64,000 nucleotides of DNA from Saccharomonospora viridis DSM 43017 (GTDB taxonomy: Bacteria > Actinomycetota > Actinomycetes > Mycobacteriales > Pseudonocardiaceae): assembly GCF_000023865.1 (NCBI RefSeq), contig NC_013159.1:2568001-2632000 (forward strand), written 5' to 3'. Below, in pieces: positions 33,463 to 43,462 of this stretch. Under the pieces are notes generated by a model that ran no database searches, was not told the origin of the DNA, and saw only the letters and a program-made list of their open reading frames with translations. Every line of letters starts with the position of its first letter. The stretch's first letter is position 1. Position numbers and translations under genes: made by a program.

Positions 33463-34704
33463 GTGGACAACGCAGATCACAGCTCCGGCACGCCGGGGGA
33501 CTCTGCGCCGCTTCCGCTGACAGAGCCTGCGGAAGGCACCCCTGACGTCATCGCCGATCCCGACACGTTGCGGGCGGCGTGCGAACGATTGGCCGAGGGC
33601 AGCGGAGCCCTCGCCGTGGATACCGAACGTGCTTCCGGCTACCGATACTGGCCGAAGGCATATCTCATCCAGATCCGGCGCGAAGGCGCCGGCACGTTTT
33701 TGATCGATCCCATCCCGTTGAGGGACCACTTCACACCGCTGGCCGAAGTGATGAACCAGGTCGAGTGGGTACTGCATGCGGCCTCTCAGGACCTGCCTTG
33801 TTTGGCCGAACTCGGTCTGCATCCGCCTTCGCTGTTCGACACGGAGTTGGCCGGTCGGCTCGCCGGCTACCAACGGGTGGCGTTGGGGACGCTGGTGGAG
33901 TCGCTGCTGGGATATCAGCTGGAGAAGGGACACAGCGCGGCCGACTGGTCCCGACGACCGCTTCCACTCGACTGGCTGAACTACGCCGCGCTCGACGTGG
34001 AACTGCTGCTGCCGTTGCGGGAGAAGTTGGAGGAGGAACTGGCGGCCTCGGGGAAACTCGAATGGGCTCGTCAGGAGTTCGAAGCCGTCCGCACCGCCAA
34101 ACCTCCCGCTCCTCGAGCCGAACCGTGGCGACGCACCTCGGGAATCCACAAAGTGCGTACCGCACGGGGCCTGGCGGCCGTACGCGCACTGTGGGAGGCC
34201 AGAGACGAACTGGCGCGTCGACGCGACCGGGCACCCGGCCGCATCCTGCCGGACAGCGCGATCATCAACGCGGTGTTGGCCGATGCCCGAACCTCGGCTG
34301 ATCTGGAGAAACTCCCCGTGTTCCGAGGGCGGGTCCAACGTAAACAAGCCACGCATTGGCTCCGGCAATTACAGCGCGCACGCACCCTGCCCGAGTCCGA
34401 GCTCCCCAGCACCGCCGTCACGTACGACGGTCCTCCGCCACCGAACCGGTGGGCCGAGAAGAATCCGGACGCCGCGGCCCGGCTGGCCGCGGCGAAAGCC
34501 GCGCTGGCCGACATCGCCGAGCGGAACCGGCTTCCCGTGGAGAACCTGCTGCTGCCGGAGCTCGTCCGCCGCCTGTGCTGGCAACCCCCTGAGGACACGT
34601 CGCGGGAGTCCGTGGCCACCGCGCTCGCCGAGGGCGGTGCCCGGCCGTGGCAGATCGAGTTGACGGCCGCGGAACTCAGCAAGGCACTGCGCGCACAGGC
34701 CTGA
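33463..34704 (+). CDS. rnd: Ribonuclease D family 3'-5' exonuclease with HRDC domain
   Basis: This 413-residue protein has a DEDD exonuclease domain (about residues 28-205): ALAVDTERASGYRY (Asp-Glu), LHAASQDLPCLAELG, and LDWLNYAALDVELLLPL (Tyr and Asp). An HRDC domain (about 225-300) and a helical tail follow. It likely trims stable RNA 3' ends. It is the counterpart of Rv2681. GTG 33463 directly follows the inverted repeat and has no clear ribosome binding site, so the transcript may be leaderless. Confidence 0.9.
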   Translation: MDNADHSSGTPGDSAPLPLTEPAEGTPDVIADPDTLRAACERLAEGSGALAVDTERASGYRYWPKAYLIQIRREGAGTFLIDPIPLRDHFTPLAEVMNQVEWVLHAASQDLPCLAELGLHPPSLFDTELAGRLAGYQRVALGTLVESLLGYQLEKGHSAADWSRRPLPLDWLNYAALDVELLLPLREKLEEELAASGKLEWARQEFEAVRTAKPPAPRAEPWRRTSGIHKVRTARGLAAVRALWEARDELARRRDRAPGRILPDSAIINAVLADARTSADLEKLPVFRGRVQRKQATHWLRQLQRARTLPESELPSTAVTYDGPPPPNRWAEKNPDAAARLAAAKAALADIAERNRLPVENLLLPELVRRLCWQPPEDTSRESVATALAEGGARPWQIELTAAELSKALRAQA

Positions 34705-34716
34705 ACCGCACGACGG

Positions 34717-35856
34717 TCACGCGCCCGCGGGCAGCACCACCGTGACCGCCAGACCTCCTCCTGGCACGGGTTCGGCGCGCACTGTCCCACCGTGTGCTCG
34801 GACGGCGGCCTGCACGATCGACAGTCCCAGACCGGCACCGGTGCGGGCAGTGCGCGCGACCCCTGCCCGGCGAAACGGTTCGAACAGCCCTTCCACGGTC
34901 TCGGGTTCGATCACACCGCCGGACGAGCGCACGACGAGGGCCACCCGAGGGCCTTCCCACGGTTTCGTGGTGACCTCGATCCAACCATCCTCGACGTTGT
35001 GCGTCACCGCGTTCTCCAGCAGGTTCCCCGCGATCCGTTCCAGCAACGCCGGGTCCCCGACCGTCACCGCCCTTTCCAACTGGAAGTCGGTGGTGATGTC
35101 CTTGCGCTCAGCGGATGCCCGTACCGCGCTCCATGCGCTCTCCACGACGTCGACGAGGTCCACCGGTTCCGTGACCGCCAATTCGGTGCCGTCGGTGCGA
35201 GCGAGCAGCAACAGCGAGTTCACCAGCCGCTCCGCACGCTCCGTCGCGTCCTGCACCACCCCGGCCATCCGGCGTAGCTCCTCGACATCGGCGTCCTCGT
35301 CGGACAGCGTGACCTCCAGCTCGGTGCGGATCACCGCCAACGGAGTGCGCAACTCGTGACTGGCGTTGGCCACGAAGTGCCGCTGTGCGTCGAAAGCCGC
35401 CTGTAGGCGGTCGAGCATGGCGTCGAACGTGGAAGCCAGCTCCGCGAGTTCGTCACGGCTGCGCACGCGACCGATGCGTTCGCCCAACGACTCGACCGAC
35501 AGTCGCCGAGCCGTGTCCGTGATCTCCCGTAGCGGTGACAACACCCGCGAGGTGAGAGTCCACGCGAGAATCCCCGCCGCCGCCACCACCAACACGAACG
35601 CGATGATGGCCGCGGCGACCATCCGTTGCTGTGCCTGTTCCCGGAGATGTTCTGCCAGGACGGACGCCTCGACGTCCACACCGTCCACTTGCACGAGCGT
35701 GCCCGGTGGTAGCTGCGGCACCGCGGCGACCGAATCGCCGACGAGCCGCCAGGCCAACCACAACAGGGCCACACTGACGATCGCGACAAGTGTGGTCGCG
35801 AGCACGGCGATACGAGCGCGGAGACTCCGCGCAGGAAGGCCATTGCGGCGAATCAC
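34717..35856 (-). CDS. Sensor histidine kinase
   Basis: This 379-residue kinase has two transmembrane helices (about residues 15-37 and 79-101) around a 40-residue extracytoplasmic loop. HAMP (about 102-155), HisKA with phosphorylated His167 (NASHELRTPL) and a HATPase domain with N-box NLLENAVTHN and G-box TGAGLGLSIV follow. It pairs with the OmpR regulator, whose gene overlaps its start by four bases. The signal is unknown. Confidence 0.92.
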   Translation of the reverse strand: MIRRNGLPARSLRARIAVLATTLVAIVSVALLWLAWRLVGDSVAAVPQLPPGTLVQVDGVDVEASVLAEHLREQAQQRMVAAAIIAFVLVVAAAGILAWTLTSRVLSPLREITDTARRLSVESLGERIGRVRSRDELAELASTFDAMLDRLQAAFDAQRHFVANASHELRTPLAVIRTELEVTLSDEDADVEELRRMAGVVQDATERAERLVNSLLLLARTDGTELAVTEPVDLVDVVESAWSAVRASAERKDITTDFQLERAVTVGDPALLERIAGNLLENAVTHNVEDGWIEVTTKPWEGPRVALVVRSSGGVIEPETVEGLFEPFRRAGVARTARTGAGLGLSIVQAAVRAHGGTVRAEPVPGGGLAVTVVLPAGA

Positions 35857-36548
35857 CGATTCAGTGAACCCGACTCCGTCGCCGTGCCTGCACCGGGCAC
35901 CCGGTAACCCGAACCGACCACGGTCTCGATGATGCCGGGCTCACCGAGCTTCTTGCGAAGGGTCATCACGGTCACCCTGACAGTGGTGGTGAAGGGGTCG
36001 GCGTTCTCGTCCCACACCCGTTCGAGCAGTTCCTCACTGCTCACCACGGCCCCCTTCGCCGACAGCAGCACCTCCAGGACACCGAACTCCTTGCGGGTCA
36101 GTTCCACCAGACGTTCACCCCGGTGAACGGTGCGCTTGGCGGGGTCCAGCGTCACGTCGCCGGCCACGAGAACCGGTGGGGTGGCCGGCGTGGCCCGACG
36201 GCCGAGTGCCCGCACTCGGGCGACGAGTTCCGGGAAGGCGAAGGGCTTGGCCAGGTAGTCGTCGGCGCCGAGGGACAGTCCCTCGACCCGGTCGGACACC
36301 GTGCCGCTCGCGGTGAGCATCAGGACTCGTGTCAACTCGTCGGAGTTGACGATCTCCCGGCAGAGGTCGTCTCCGGACATACCGGGAAGATCCCGGTCGA
36401 GTACCACGACGTCATAGCGCGTGACGGTCGCCTTCTCATGGCCTTCATCACCGGTGAACGCGACGTCGACCGCCATCCCTTCGCGCCGCAGGCCTCTCGC
36501 GACGGCCTCGGCCAGCGGCGCTTCGTCCTCTACAACCAATACGCGCAC
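35853..36548 (-). CDS. OmpR-family response regulator
   Basis: This 231-residue regulator has a receiver domain with Asp51 (VVVLDRDLPGMSG) and Lys in DDYLAKPFAFPEL. A winged-helix DNA-binding domain (about 130-220, LTRKEFGVLEVLLSAKGAVV) follows. It starts at GTG 36548 and overlaps the kinase gene. Only about 50 bp separate it from the dxs stop on the same strand, so it either reads through from dxs or uses a short promoter there. Confidence 0.92.
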   Translation of the reverse strand: MRVLVVEDEAPLAEAVARGLRREGMAVDVAFTGDEGHEKATVTRYDVVVLDRDLPGMSGDDLCREIVNSDELTRVLMLTASGTVSDRVEGLSLGADDYLAKPFAFPELVARVRALGRRATPATPPVLVAGDVTLDPAKRTVHRGERLVELTRKEFGVLEVLLSAKGAVVSSEELLERVWDENADPFTTTVRVTVMTLRKKLGEPGIIETVVGSGYRVPGAGTATESGSLNR

Positions 36549-36599
36549 GTCAATACCGTGTCACAGTTTCCTGAGAAAGACCTGATGGCCCGGACCGTC

Positions 36600-38537
36600 T
36601 CAGTCGTGAGACGCGTCAACCGCCTTTCCCGCCGCACCCTCGGCGGCCTCCGACTCCTGCACGCTGTCGCCGAGCCGTCCCGCGGCCCACTCGGTGACCT
36701 TGCGCGCCACGTCCTGTGCCGTGAGCCCGATGCTCGCCAACACTTCCTCCCGGGTGCCGTGTTCGAGGAACTGCTGGGGCACGGCCAGATCCCGCAGTGG
36801 CACGTCACAGTCCGCGTCACGCAGGGCGGTCGCCAGTGCGGAGCCGAAACCACCGTGCCGGCCGCTGTCCTCCAACGTGACGACGAGTCGGTACGACGCC
36901 GCCAGGTCCACCAGCTCCTCCGGCACCGGCAACACCCACCGCGGGTCGACGACGGTGACACCGATGCCCTGGTCGGCGAGTCGGTCCGCGGCGGCGAGAC
37001 CGAGCTGACCGAAGGCGCCCACGGCCACCAGAAGCACGTCCTCGTCGTTCGCCTGACGCAGCACGTCCACGCATCCGAGGCGGTCCACCGCGGGCACCGA
37101 GTCCACGACGCTGCCCCTGGAGAAGCGCAGCGCGGTGGGCCCGTCGGACACGGCGACCGCCTCACGCAGTTCCTCGCGCAACGTCTGGGCGTCCCGGGGC
37201 GCGGCCACGCGCATGCCCGGCACCATGCCGAGCAGGGACAGATCCCACATGCCGTGGTGGCTCGGCCCGTCCGGCCCGGTGATCCCCGCGCGGTCGAGCA
37301 CGAGCGTCACCGGCTGCCGGTGCAGCGCCACGTCCAGGAGAACCTGGTCGAAGGCACGGTTGAGGAACGTGGAGTACACGGCCACCACAGGGTGCAGACC
37401 CCCCATGGCCAGTCCCGCGGCCGACGTGACGGCGTGCTGTTCAGCGATACCGACGTCGATGCACCGGTCCGGGAAGGCGTCTGCGAACTTCTGCAGTCCT
37501 GTGGAGCGCAGCATGGCCGCCGTGATCGCCACCACGTCCTGCCGTTCGGCGCCGATCTTGACGAGTTCGTCGCCGAACACGGACGTCCAGCTCGGCCCCT
37601 TGACCGGCGGTTTGCCGGTCTGCGGATCGACGGGGTCGGTCTGGTGCATCTGGTCGGCCTTGTGGTTGACCGCGGGCGGGTAGCCGTGCCCCTTCTGGGT
37701 GACAGCGTGCACGATCACCGGTCCGCCGAACGCCTTGGCGTTGAGCAGCGCCTTCTCCAACGCCGGAAGGTCGTGACCGTCCACGGGGCCGATGTACTTC
37801 AGGCCGAGGTCGGAGAACATCACCTGGGGGCTGAGCGCGTCCTTGATACCGGCCTTGGCCGCGTGCAGGGCCGTGTAGAGCGGCTTGCCCACCACGGGGG
37901 TGTTCTGCAGCAGTTCCTTCCCACCGTCGAGCAGGCGCTCGTAGCCGCGGCGCAGGCGCAGCGCGGCGAGGTGTTCGGCGAAGCCACCGATGGTCGGGGA
38001 ATACGAACGGCCGTTGTCGTTGACGACGATGACCACGGGGCGTTCGGGGTCGGCAGCGATGTTGTTGAGTGCCTCCCAGCACATACCGCCGGTCAGGGCA
38101 CCGTCACCGACGATCGCGACAGCGTGTCGGCCACCGCCTGCGAGCTGATACGCCCTTGCCAGCCCGTCGGCGTACGACAAGGCCGTGGAGGCGTGGCTGT
38201 TCTCGATGATGTCGTGTTCGCTCTCCGCGCGGGCGGGGTAGCCGGAGATGCCCCCGAGCTGGCGCAGTCGATCGAAGTCGCGGTGCCGACCCGTGACGAT
38301 CTTGTGCACGTACGACTGGTGACCGACGTCGAACAGCAGCGCGTCCTTCGGTGAATCGAACACGCGGTGCAAGGCGAGCGTGAGCTCGACAACACCGAGG
38401 TTGGGGCCGAGATGACCGCCTGTCCTGCACACCTTCTCCACGAGGAAATCCCTGATCTCCTCGGCCAGCACCCTCAGCTGGTCGTGATCCATCCGCTTGA
38501 GGTCGGCCGGCCCGTGCACGGACTCCAGCAACGTCAC
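36600..38537 (-). CDS. dxs: 1-deoxy-D-xylulose-5-phosphate synthase
   Basis: DXS (645 residues) joins pyruvate and glyceraldehyde 3-phosphate in the first step of the MEP isoprenoid pathway. The TPP site is seen in [17 protein letters not shown] and a following Asn-Asp-Asn. The N-terminal [18 protein letters not shown] carries a catalytic His, and GIAEQHAVT carries the catalytic Glu. The C-terminal transketolase domain is complete. It is the counterpart of Rv2682c. Confidence 0.96.
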   Translation of the reverse strand: MTLLESVHGPADLKRMDHDQLRVLAEEIRDFLVEKVCRTGGHLGPNLGVVELTLALHRVFDSPKDALLFDVGHQSYVHKIVTGRHRDFDRLRQLGGISGYPARAESEHDIIENSHASTALSYADGLARAYQLAGGGRHAVAIVGDGALTGGMCWEALNNIAADPERPVVIVVNDNGRSYSPTIGGFAEHLAALRLRRGYERLLDGGKELLQNTPVVGKPLYTALHAAKAGIKDALSPQVMFSDLGLKYIGPVDGHDLPALEKALLNAKAFGGPVIVHAVTQKGHGYPPAVNHKADQMHQTDPVDPQTGKPPVKGPSWTSVFGDELVKIGAERQDVVAITAAMLRSTGLQKFADAFPDRCIDVGIAEQHAVTSAAGLAMGGLHPVVAVYSTFLNRAFDQVLLDVALHRQPVTLVLDRAGITGPDGPSHHGMWDLSLLGMVPGMRVAAPRDAQTLREELREAVAVSDGPTALRFSRGSVVDSVPAVDRLGCVDVLRQANDEDVLLVAVGAFGQLGLAAADRLADQGIGVTVVDPRWVLPVPEELVDLAASYRLVVTLEDSGRHGGFGSALATALRDADCDVPLRDLAVPQQFLEHGTREEVLASIGLTAQDVARKVTEWAAGRLGDSVQESEAAEGAAGKAVDASHD

Positions 38538-39787
38538 GCTCCACCTCGCTCGCCGTCGTTATCGCTGCCTCGTTGTGCTTAGTCTAGGGAGGTCTGGGAA
38601 CATCGCCCACCATCGGGCGAAGCGCCTCCGTCCCCCATAGTCAGAACCTGCCGTTCGACCATCGCTCTCGTAGTCAGAACCTGCCGTTCGACGTCCGCCC
38701 ACCGCAGCGCCGACAATCCCGTGTCGTCGAAGACGTGTGGGAGCCCCGTTCGGCGAACGTGACTACGCCGCCGGTGACGGCATGGCGGACACGGTGGTCT
38801 CCGTCCGGCCTTCCGACGAACCGAACACCTCGTCCGTCCCGGGGATCGTCTTTCCGATGTAGACACCCGGAGTTCCCACGGCTCGACCGTGGTGCCATGG
38901 GAAAAAGGTGAACAGACCGGTGTTCCGAGGAGGGAGTCCAACACGGGCGACACCGCCCCGACGACGTGACTCACCGCAGGTCAACGCCGGAAGGGCGGAA
39001 CCGGACGTCGCACCGGTGGCCCACCCGCACCCGGTCCTCGACGATCGGTCCAATCTAGAAAGTCCGACGAATGCGCCGACGGTCCACGCTGCACCGGCGC
39101 GGTGACTTTTCCCCAGGGCTCGTCCACAACGAACACACCACGACGCCCGACAACTCGTGGCCGGCTGTGGTGGCAGCGACAGTCCGAAGTCGCTCGTGCT
39201 CCCCGGCATCGACGTGCCGGCTCCCGGGCAGGTCGGACACCACCTTCAAGATCACCCGGAAGGGCTAGTACGAGAGTCGCCCCGTGGAGGGAACCGCACC
39301 TCCACCGCCGGTTCCGGCCTCGGTCGTGCCATCCGATGCTCTATCGGGGATCAGCGGGCTTTCGGTCCCGACACACTGCCGCAGCCATCCGAGCACGCGG
39401 AACCTTCGCCTCGTCTCTGACGCGACCCCGCTCCACGGAATCGTCGCGACCACGCGTTTCGAACCTCCGGTTCCCGAAGGCGGTCCGTGCTTTTCACCGT
39501 CTCTTCCGACATGCGGGTGATACGCGCGAAGTGCGTTCGGCTCGTCGCAACGTAGTGCATCCCGCCATGGTCGGTACCGGAATCCGCTCCCGGGGCGGAG
39601 ACGAAAGGCCGACGAACGACCGCGGTGAGGGACGGTGGACAGTCCGTGGGGGTCGGCGGGAGCGCTTCCCACCGCCACCCCCGCAGCACCGTCATGGCCA
39701 TCGGCGAGCCGGCAGCCGACTCGCCCCGCCGGGGAGACCACACCACCGACGTCGGCGATCCGAGGTCGCTTGAACGGCCCCCTCACT
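38538..39787. other. 1.25-kb interval with no convincing gene
   Basis: No open frame here combines a plausible start with coding bias or a known motif. A 22-bp exact repeat (TAGTCAGAACCTGCCGTTCG and two more bases) occurs at 38638-38659 and 38671-38692, 33 bp apart. A short plus-strand stretch from about 38740 to a TAG at 38860-38862 has coding-like third positions but no start. The region sits where the conserved gene order breaks, so it may hold decayed genes plus the promoter of dxs. Confidence 0.5.
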
Positions 39788-40504
39788 TCAGCGGCGCCAG
39801 AGGGGGAGCATGGCGTCACGAACCTCGGCGAGCAGCTCGGCCATGGCCGCCTCGGCATCATCGGAAGCACCCCGCGCGACGGACACCGCGACTCGTTCGT
39901 GCAGGTCGAGCGCTTCGGGAACGGGCTGGTCGGGCATCAGGCCGAGTTGGGTGCGACCCCGCAGCACCACCGCCACCACGTCGGAGAGAGCGCCGAACAT
40001 CTCGTTGCCGCTCGAACGCAGCAGCAACGTGTGGAAGGCGACGTCGTACTCCATGAACTCGTCGAGCTTGCCCGCCTCCCCGAGGGTGCGCATGTCGGCG
40101 GCGAGTTCGACGATCTCGGCGCGTTCTGCGGCCGACGCGCTGCGCGCCGCCGCTGCGGCGGCCAGCGGTTCCACGGCGATCCGCAATTCGGTGAGCGACC
40201 GGAGTTGTTCGTTGCGTCCGGAACCCGCGAGGCGCCACCAGATGACCCTCGGGTCGAACACGTTCCAGTTCGATCGTGGCTGCACGGTGATGCCGACCCG
40301 TCTACGCGAGCGGACGAGTCCCATGGACTCCAGCACGCGCATGGTCTCCCGCGCGACGGTACGGGAGACCCCGAACCGCTGCTGAATGCGATCCAGGGTG
40401 AGTACGTCCCCGCAGGCCAGCTCACCGCTGGTGATCTCCAAGCCAATGGTGTCCAGCACGGTGTTGTGCAGGACGTCCACCTCAGCCTCGGATTCCACGC
40501 TCAC
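39788..40504 (-). CDS. gntR: GntR-family (FadR/FCD) regulator of gluconate genes
   Basis: This 238-residue regulator has an N-terminal winged helix (about residues 10-75: TLDRIQQRFGVSRTVARETM) and an FCD ligand domain with the metal-binding pattern (Asp/His in FMEYDVAFHTLLL, later His in DLHERV). It is divergent from gntK-gntP, which it most likely represses until gluconate or its phosphate is present. The shared 95-bp region has paired direct repeats (40552-40584). Confidence 0.9.
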   Translation of the reverse strand: MSVESEAEVDVLHNTVLDTIGLEITSGELACGDVLTLDRIQQRFGVSRTVARETMRVLESMGLVRSRRRVGITVQPRSNWNVFDPRVIWWRLAGSGRNEQLRSLTELRIAVEPLAAAAAARSASAAERAEIVELAADMRTLGEAGKLDEFMEYDVAFHTLLLRSSGNEMFGALSDVVAVVLRGRTQLGLMPDQPVPEALDLHERVAVSVARGASDDAEAAMAELLAEVRDAMLPLWRR

Positions 40505-40551
40505 GCACTGAGCCTATCCCGGCGACACACCTTCACTCGGACAACCGAATG

Positions 40552-40584
40552 GTGCTATCTTTCGCCCTCAAAAGTACTACCTTT
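40552..40584 (+). promoter_or_regulatory. Candidate GntR operator pair
   Basis: GTGCTATCTTT (40552-40562) and GTACTACCTTT (40574-40584) are near-identical direct repeats exactly 22 bp (two helix turns) apart, just upstream of the gntK ribosome binding site. They sit where a divergent GntR regulator would bind. Confidence 0.5.
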
Positions 40585-40599
40585 GATCGAGGAGCGGCC

Positions 40600-41124
40600 A
40601 TGGCTGTCACCTGCCTGGTGGTGATGGGAGTGTCCGGGTCGGGCAAAAGCACCGTCGCCCAGCAACTCGGCGATGCGCTGCACTGGCCCGTGGCCGAGGC
40701 CGACGAATTCCATCCCGCCGCCAACATCGAGAAGATGTCCGCGGGAGTCCCACTCACCGACGCGGACCGAGCACCCTGGCTCGCAGCGCTGCGGGACTGG
40801 ATCACCGAGCGGGCTGATGCCGGCGACAACACGGTCGTCGCCTGTTCAGCGCTCAAACGCGCCTACCGCGACACCCTCAGGCAGGCCCGCGCCCGCGTCC
40901 GGTTCGTCCACCTCACCGGCAGCCCCGCTCTCATCACGGAGCGGCTCGCGATCCGATCCGGTCACTTCATGCCGCCCTCACTGCTGGACTCCCAGCTTGG
41001 CGACCTCGAACCGCTCCACGACGACGAGGACGGCATCACCGTCGACCTCGCGCCGCCACCGGAGCAGATCGTCTCCTCCGTCCTCGACCGACTCGGCCTC
41101 CACTCCGCCTCCGGGGACGCATAG
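40600..41124 (+). CDS. gntK: Gluconokinase
   Basis: This 174-residue kinase phosphorylates gluconate to 6-phosphogluconate for the pentose phosphate pathway. P-loop GVSGSGKST and EADEFHPAANIEKMSAGVPLTDADR-type substrate region (ADEFHPAANIEKM seen) are diagnostic of the GntK family. ATG 40600 follows CGAGGAG by five bases. It lies 45 bp before gntP and is co-transcribed with it. Confidence 0.95.
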   Translation: MAVTCLVVMGVSGSGKSTVAQQLGDALHWPVAEADEFHPAANIEKMSAGVPLTDADRAPWLAALRDWITERADAGDNTVVACSALKRAYRDTLRQARARVRFVHLTGSPALITERLAIRSGHFMPPSLLDSQLGDLEPLHDDEDGITVDLAPPPEQIVSSVLDRLGLHSASGDA

Positions 41125-41169
41125 CCCCACCCCCCTCCCCACCCATCACGAACAGCAACGGAGCTTCGT

Positions 41170-42552
41170 ATGAACACCGACGAGTGGACACAGACCCTCG
41201 GCGTCGGCCCCCTGCTCGGCATCGCCGTGGCCGCGATCGCGGTACTGCTTCTCCTCATCATCAAACTGCGGGTGCACGCCTTCCTCGCACTCGTGACGGT
41301 GAGCATCGCGACCGCCTTCGCCACCGGCATCCCAGCCGATCGGATCGTGGACACGCTCGCCGACGGTTTCGGCTCGACGCTGGCCAACGTGGCCCTTCTG
41401 GTCGGGCTGGGCGCCATGCTCGGCAGGCTGCTGGAGGTCAGCGGCGGGGCACAATCGCTCACCGACTCCCTGATCCGACGGTTCGGGGAGAACCGGGCAC
41501 CACTGGCGCTCGGTGTCGCGTCGCTGCTGTTCGGTTTCCCGATCTTCTTCGACGCCGGGCTCGTGGTCATGCTGCCCATCGTGTTCGCCGTGGCCCGCAG
41601 ACTCGGCGGCGGCGTGTTGCGTTACGGCTTGCCCGCAGCGGGCGCGTTCTCCGTCATGCACGTCTACGCGCCACCGCATCCAGGACCGGTGGCGGCGAGC
41701 ACACTGCTCGGCGCCGACGTCGGACTGGTGATCGTGTTCGCCGTCCTACTCGCGATTCCGACGTGGTACCTCACCAGCTACCTCTACGGCCTGTGGATCG
41801 GTAAGCGCATCGTGCTGCCCGCCCCGGACATTCTCGGCGCCAAGGAGCCCGAACGCGTCGAGAATCCACCCCGGTCGAGCACCGTCCTGGGCCTGTTGCT
41901 GCTTCCCCTGCTGCTCATCTTCGTCAACACCGGGCTGAGCACCGCCAAAGACGCGGGCTGGGTGAACACCGACGCACAGTGGTACGGCATAGCCCTCGCG
42001 CTCGGCTCCACCCCGATCGCACTGCTGCTCACCGTGTTCGTCGCGAGCTACGTACTCGGCACCCGCCGTGGCCGCGGTTCGGACACCGTGGAGAAGCTGC
42101 TCGATTCCGCACTCGGTCCCGTATGCGCGATCATCCTCATCACCGGTGCCGGCGGCATGTTCGGCGGGGTGTTGCGGGCCAGCGGTATCGGTGACGCCCT
42201 GTCGGGCGCGCTGGACGACGTGGGGCTTCCGGTCTTCGTGGCCGCCTACGTTATCGCCACGGCGCTGCGGGTCGCCCAAGGATCGGCGACGGTCGCCCTG
42301 ACCACCGCGGCGAGCCTGGTACAGCCCCTGATAACCGACGGCGCGTTCAACTCGATCGAACTCGTGGCGATCGTGCTCGCCCTCGCCGCGGGATCGGTGA
42401 CGGCGGGGCACGTCAACGACTCGGGATTCTGGCTGGTAGGCCGCTTCTTCCAGATGGACGTCAAGACCACGCTCAAAACCTGGACGGTCATGCAGACCAC
42501 CATCGGTCTCGTGGGTTTCGCCCTGTCCGGCGTCCTGTTCCTGGTGGCCTGA
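41170..42552 (+). CDS. gntP: Gluconate:H+ symporter (GntP family)
   Basis: This 460-residue permease has about 12-14 transmembrane helices and GntP signatures such as GFPIFFDAGLVVMLPIVF, HVYAPPHPGPVAAS and GHVNDSGFWLVGRFF. It imports gluconate or a related sugar acid for GntK. A strong terminator follows. Confidence 0.95.
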   Translation: MNTDEWTQTLGVGPLLGIAVAAIAVLLLLIIKLRVHAFLALVTVSIATAFATGIPADRIVDTLADGFGSTLANVALLVGLGAMLGRLLEVSGGAQSLTDSLIRRFGENRAPLALGVASLLFGFPIFFDAGLVVMLPIVFAVARRLGGGVLRYGLPAAGAFSVMHVYAPPHPGPVAASTLLGADVGLVIVFAVLLAIPTWYLTSYLYGLWIGKRIVLPAPDILGAKEPERVENPPRSSTVLGLLLLPLLLIFVNTGLSTAKDAGWVNTDAQWYGIALALGSTPIALLLTVFVASYVLGTRRGRGSDTVEKLLDSALGPVCAIILITGAGGMFGGVLRASGIGDALSGALDDVGLPVFVAAYVIATALRVAQGSATVALTTAASLVQPLITDGAFNSIELVAIVLALAAGSVTAGHVNDSGFWLVGRFFQMDVKTTLKTWTVMQTTIGLVGFALSGVLFLVA

Positions 42553-42589
42553 CCCTCCGCACTTCGACGATCCGGGGCCGGGGGGTGAC

Positions 42590-42636
42590 GCTGCCGCCTC
42601 GTGTGGGGTCCGCCGTATCCCACACGAGGCGGCAGC
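42590..42636 (+). terminator. Strong terminator after gntP
   Basis: GCTGCCGCCTCGTGTGGG (42590-42607) pairs perfectly with CCCACACGAGGCGGCAGC (42619-42636), an 18-bp stem with an 11-base loop and no T-tract. Such GC-rich hairpins are typical of actinomycete terminators. Confidence 0.92.
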
Positions 42637-42743
42637 ACGTCGTTGTCCTCATCAACCGAGCGACACCCCTGTGACGTTCGCTACCCTTTGATTGATCGAC
42701 ATGGCGTGTGTCCCGCTTCGGGCCTCCTCTATGCTAAAGCTGT

Positions 42744-42758
42744 ACGAAACCGTTTCGT
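42744..42758. promoter_or_regulatory. Operator palindrome upstream of tetR
   Basis: ACGAAAC-C-GTTTCGT is a perfect inverted repeat with 7-bp arms, 18 bp before the tetR start and just after TATGCT (42729-42734), a plausible -10 box. It is a typical TetR-family operator, so the gene probably represses itself and the downstream transporter. Confidence 0.75.
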
Positions 42759-42776
42759 TCACGAGGGAACCTCGGG

Positions 42777-43391
42777 ATGCCCGCTGACACCCCCGCCACC
42801 CCGGCTCGACGTACCCGACTGACACCGGAACGCGAACGGGAGCTGTTCACCGCGGTGGTGGATCTCGTGCGCGAGCAGGGGTACGACGCACTCACCATGG
42901 ATGCCGTCGCGGCACGGACGAAGTCCAGCAAGGCCACGCTCTATCGCCAATGGGAGAGCAAACCGAAGCTGGTCGCCACCGCTCTGCGTCACCTGGCGGA
43001 CAAAATCCCCACCGATGTCGACACCGGGTCATTGGTCGGCGATCTACGACACATGGTGGACACGTTCATCGACCAAGCCACCGAGGACACCGCACTACTG
43101 AACGGCCTGGCACACGCCGTCTCCAAGGACGAGGAACTGTGGCAGGCACTGTACGAATTGCACATTCGACCCGGTCTGGAGGCACTCGACACCGTCCTAC
43201 AGCGAGGAATCGAGCGGGGCGAGCTGAGTCCGGACAATCCCGCGAAGGAGTTCGTCCCTCACCTGATCTTCGGTGCGTTCAGCACCAGGAAATTGATCGA
43301 GAACCGGACGGCGGACGCCGAATACATGCAGCGTTACCTCACAGCCGTGGTGTTCCCTGCGCTCGGCGTCTCTGACTGGCCCACCGCGTAA
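42777..43391 (+). CDS. TetR-family transcriptional regulator
   Basis: This 204-residue regulator has an N-terminal HTH (about residues 20-65: LVREQGYDALTMDAVAARTK, then SSKATLYRQW) and a TetR_C-type ligand domain. It starts at ATG 42777. It is followed 71 bp later by the MMPL transporter gene in the same direction, so it likely controls that pump through the palindrome at 42744-42758. Confidence 0.9.
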   Translation: MPADTPATPARRTRLTPERERELFTAVVDLVREQGYDALTMDAVAARTKSSKATLYRQWESKPKLVATALRHLADKIPTDVDTGSLVGDLRHMVDTFIDQATEDTALLNGLAHAVSKDEELWQALYELHIRPGLEALDTVLQRGIERGELSPDNPAKEFVPHLIFGAFSTRKLIENRTADAEYMQRYLTAVVFPALGVSDWPTA

Positions 43392-43462
43392 CCACCGAAC
43401 ACCGCCGTTCGGGGTACCGGAACCTTCCCTGTCCCCTTCGAATAACCAGGAGTCCATTACTG

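Noticed and set aside
36123-38354. 743-residue open frame opposite dxs and the response regulator
   Set aside because: It spans two well-identified genes on the other strand and has no recognisable motif, so it is an antisense artefact of high GC.
38638-38692. Two 22-bp repeats with an 11-bp gap, at first glance CRISPR-like
   Set aside because: There are only two copies, the gap is too short for a spacer, and no cas genes are present.
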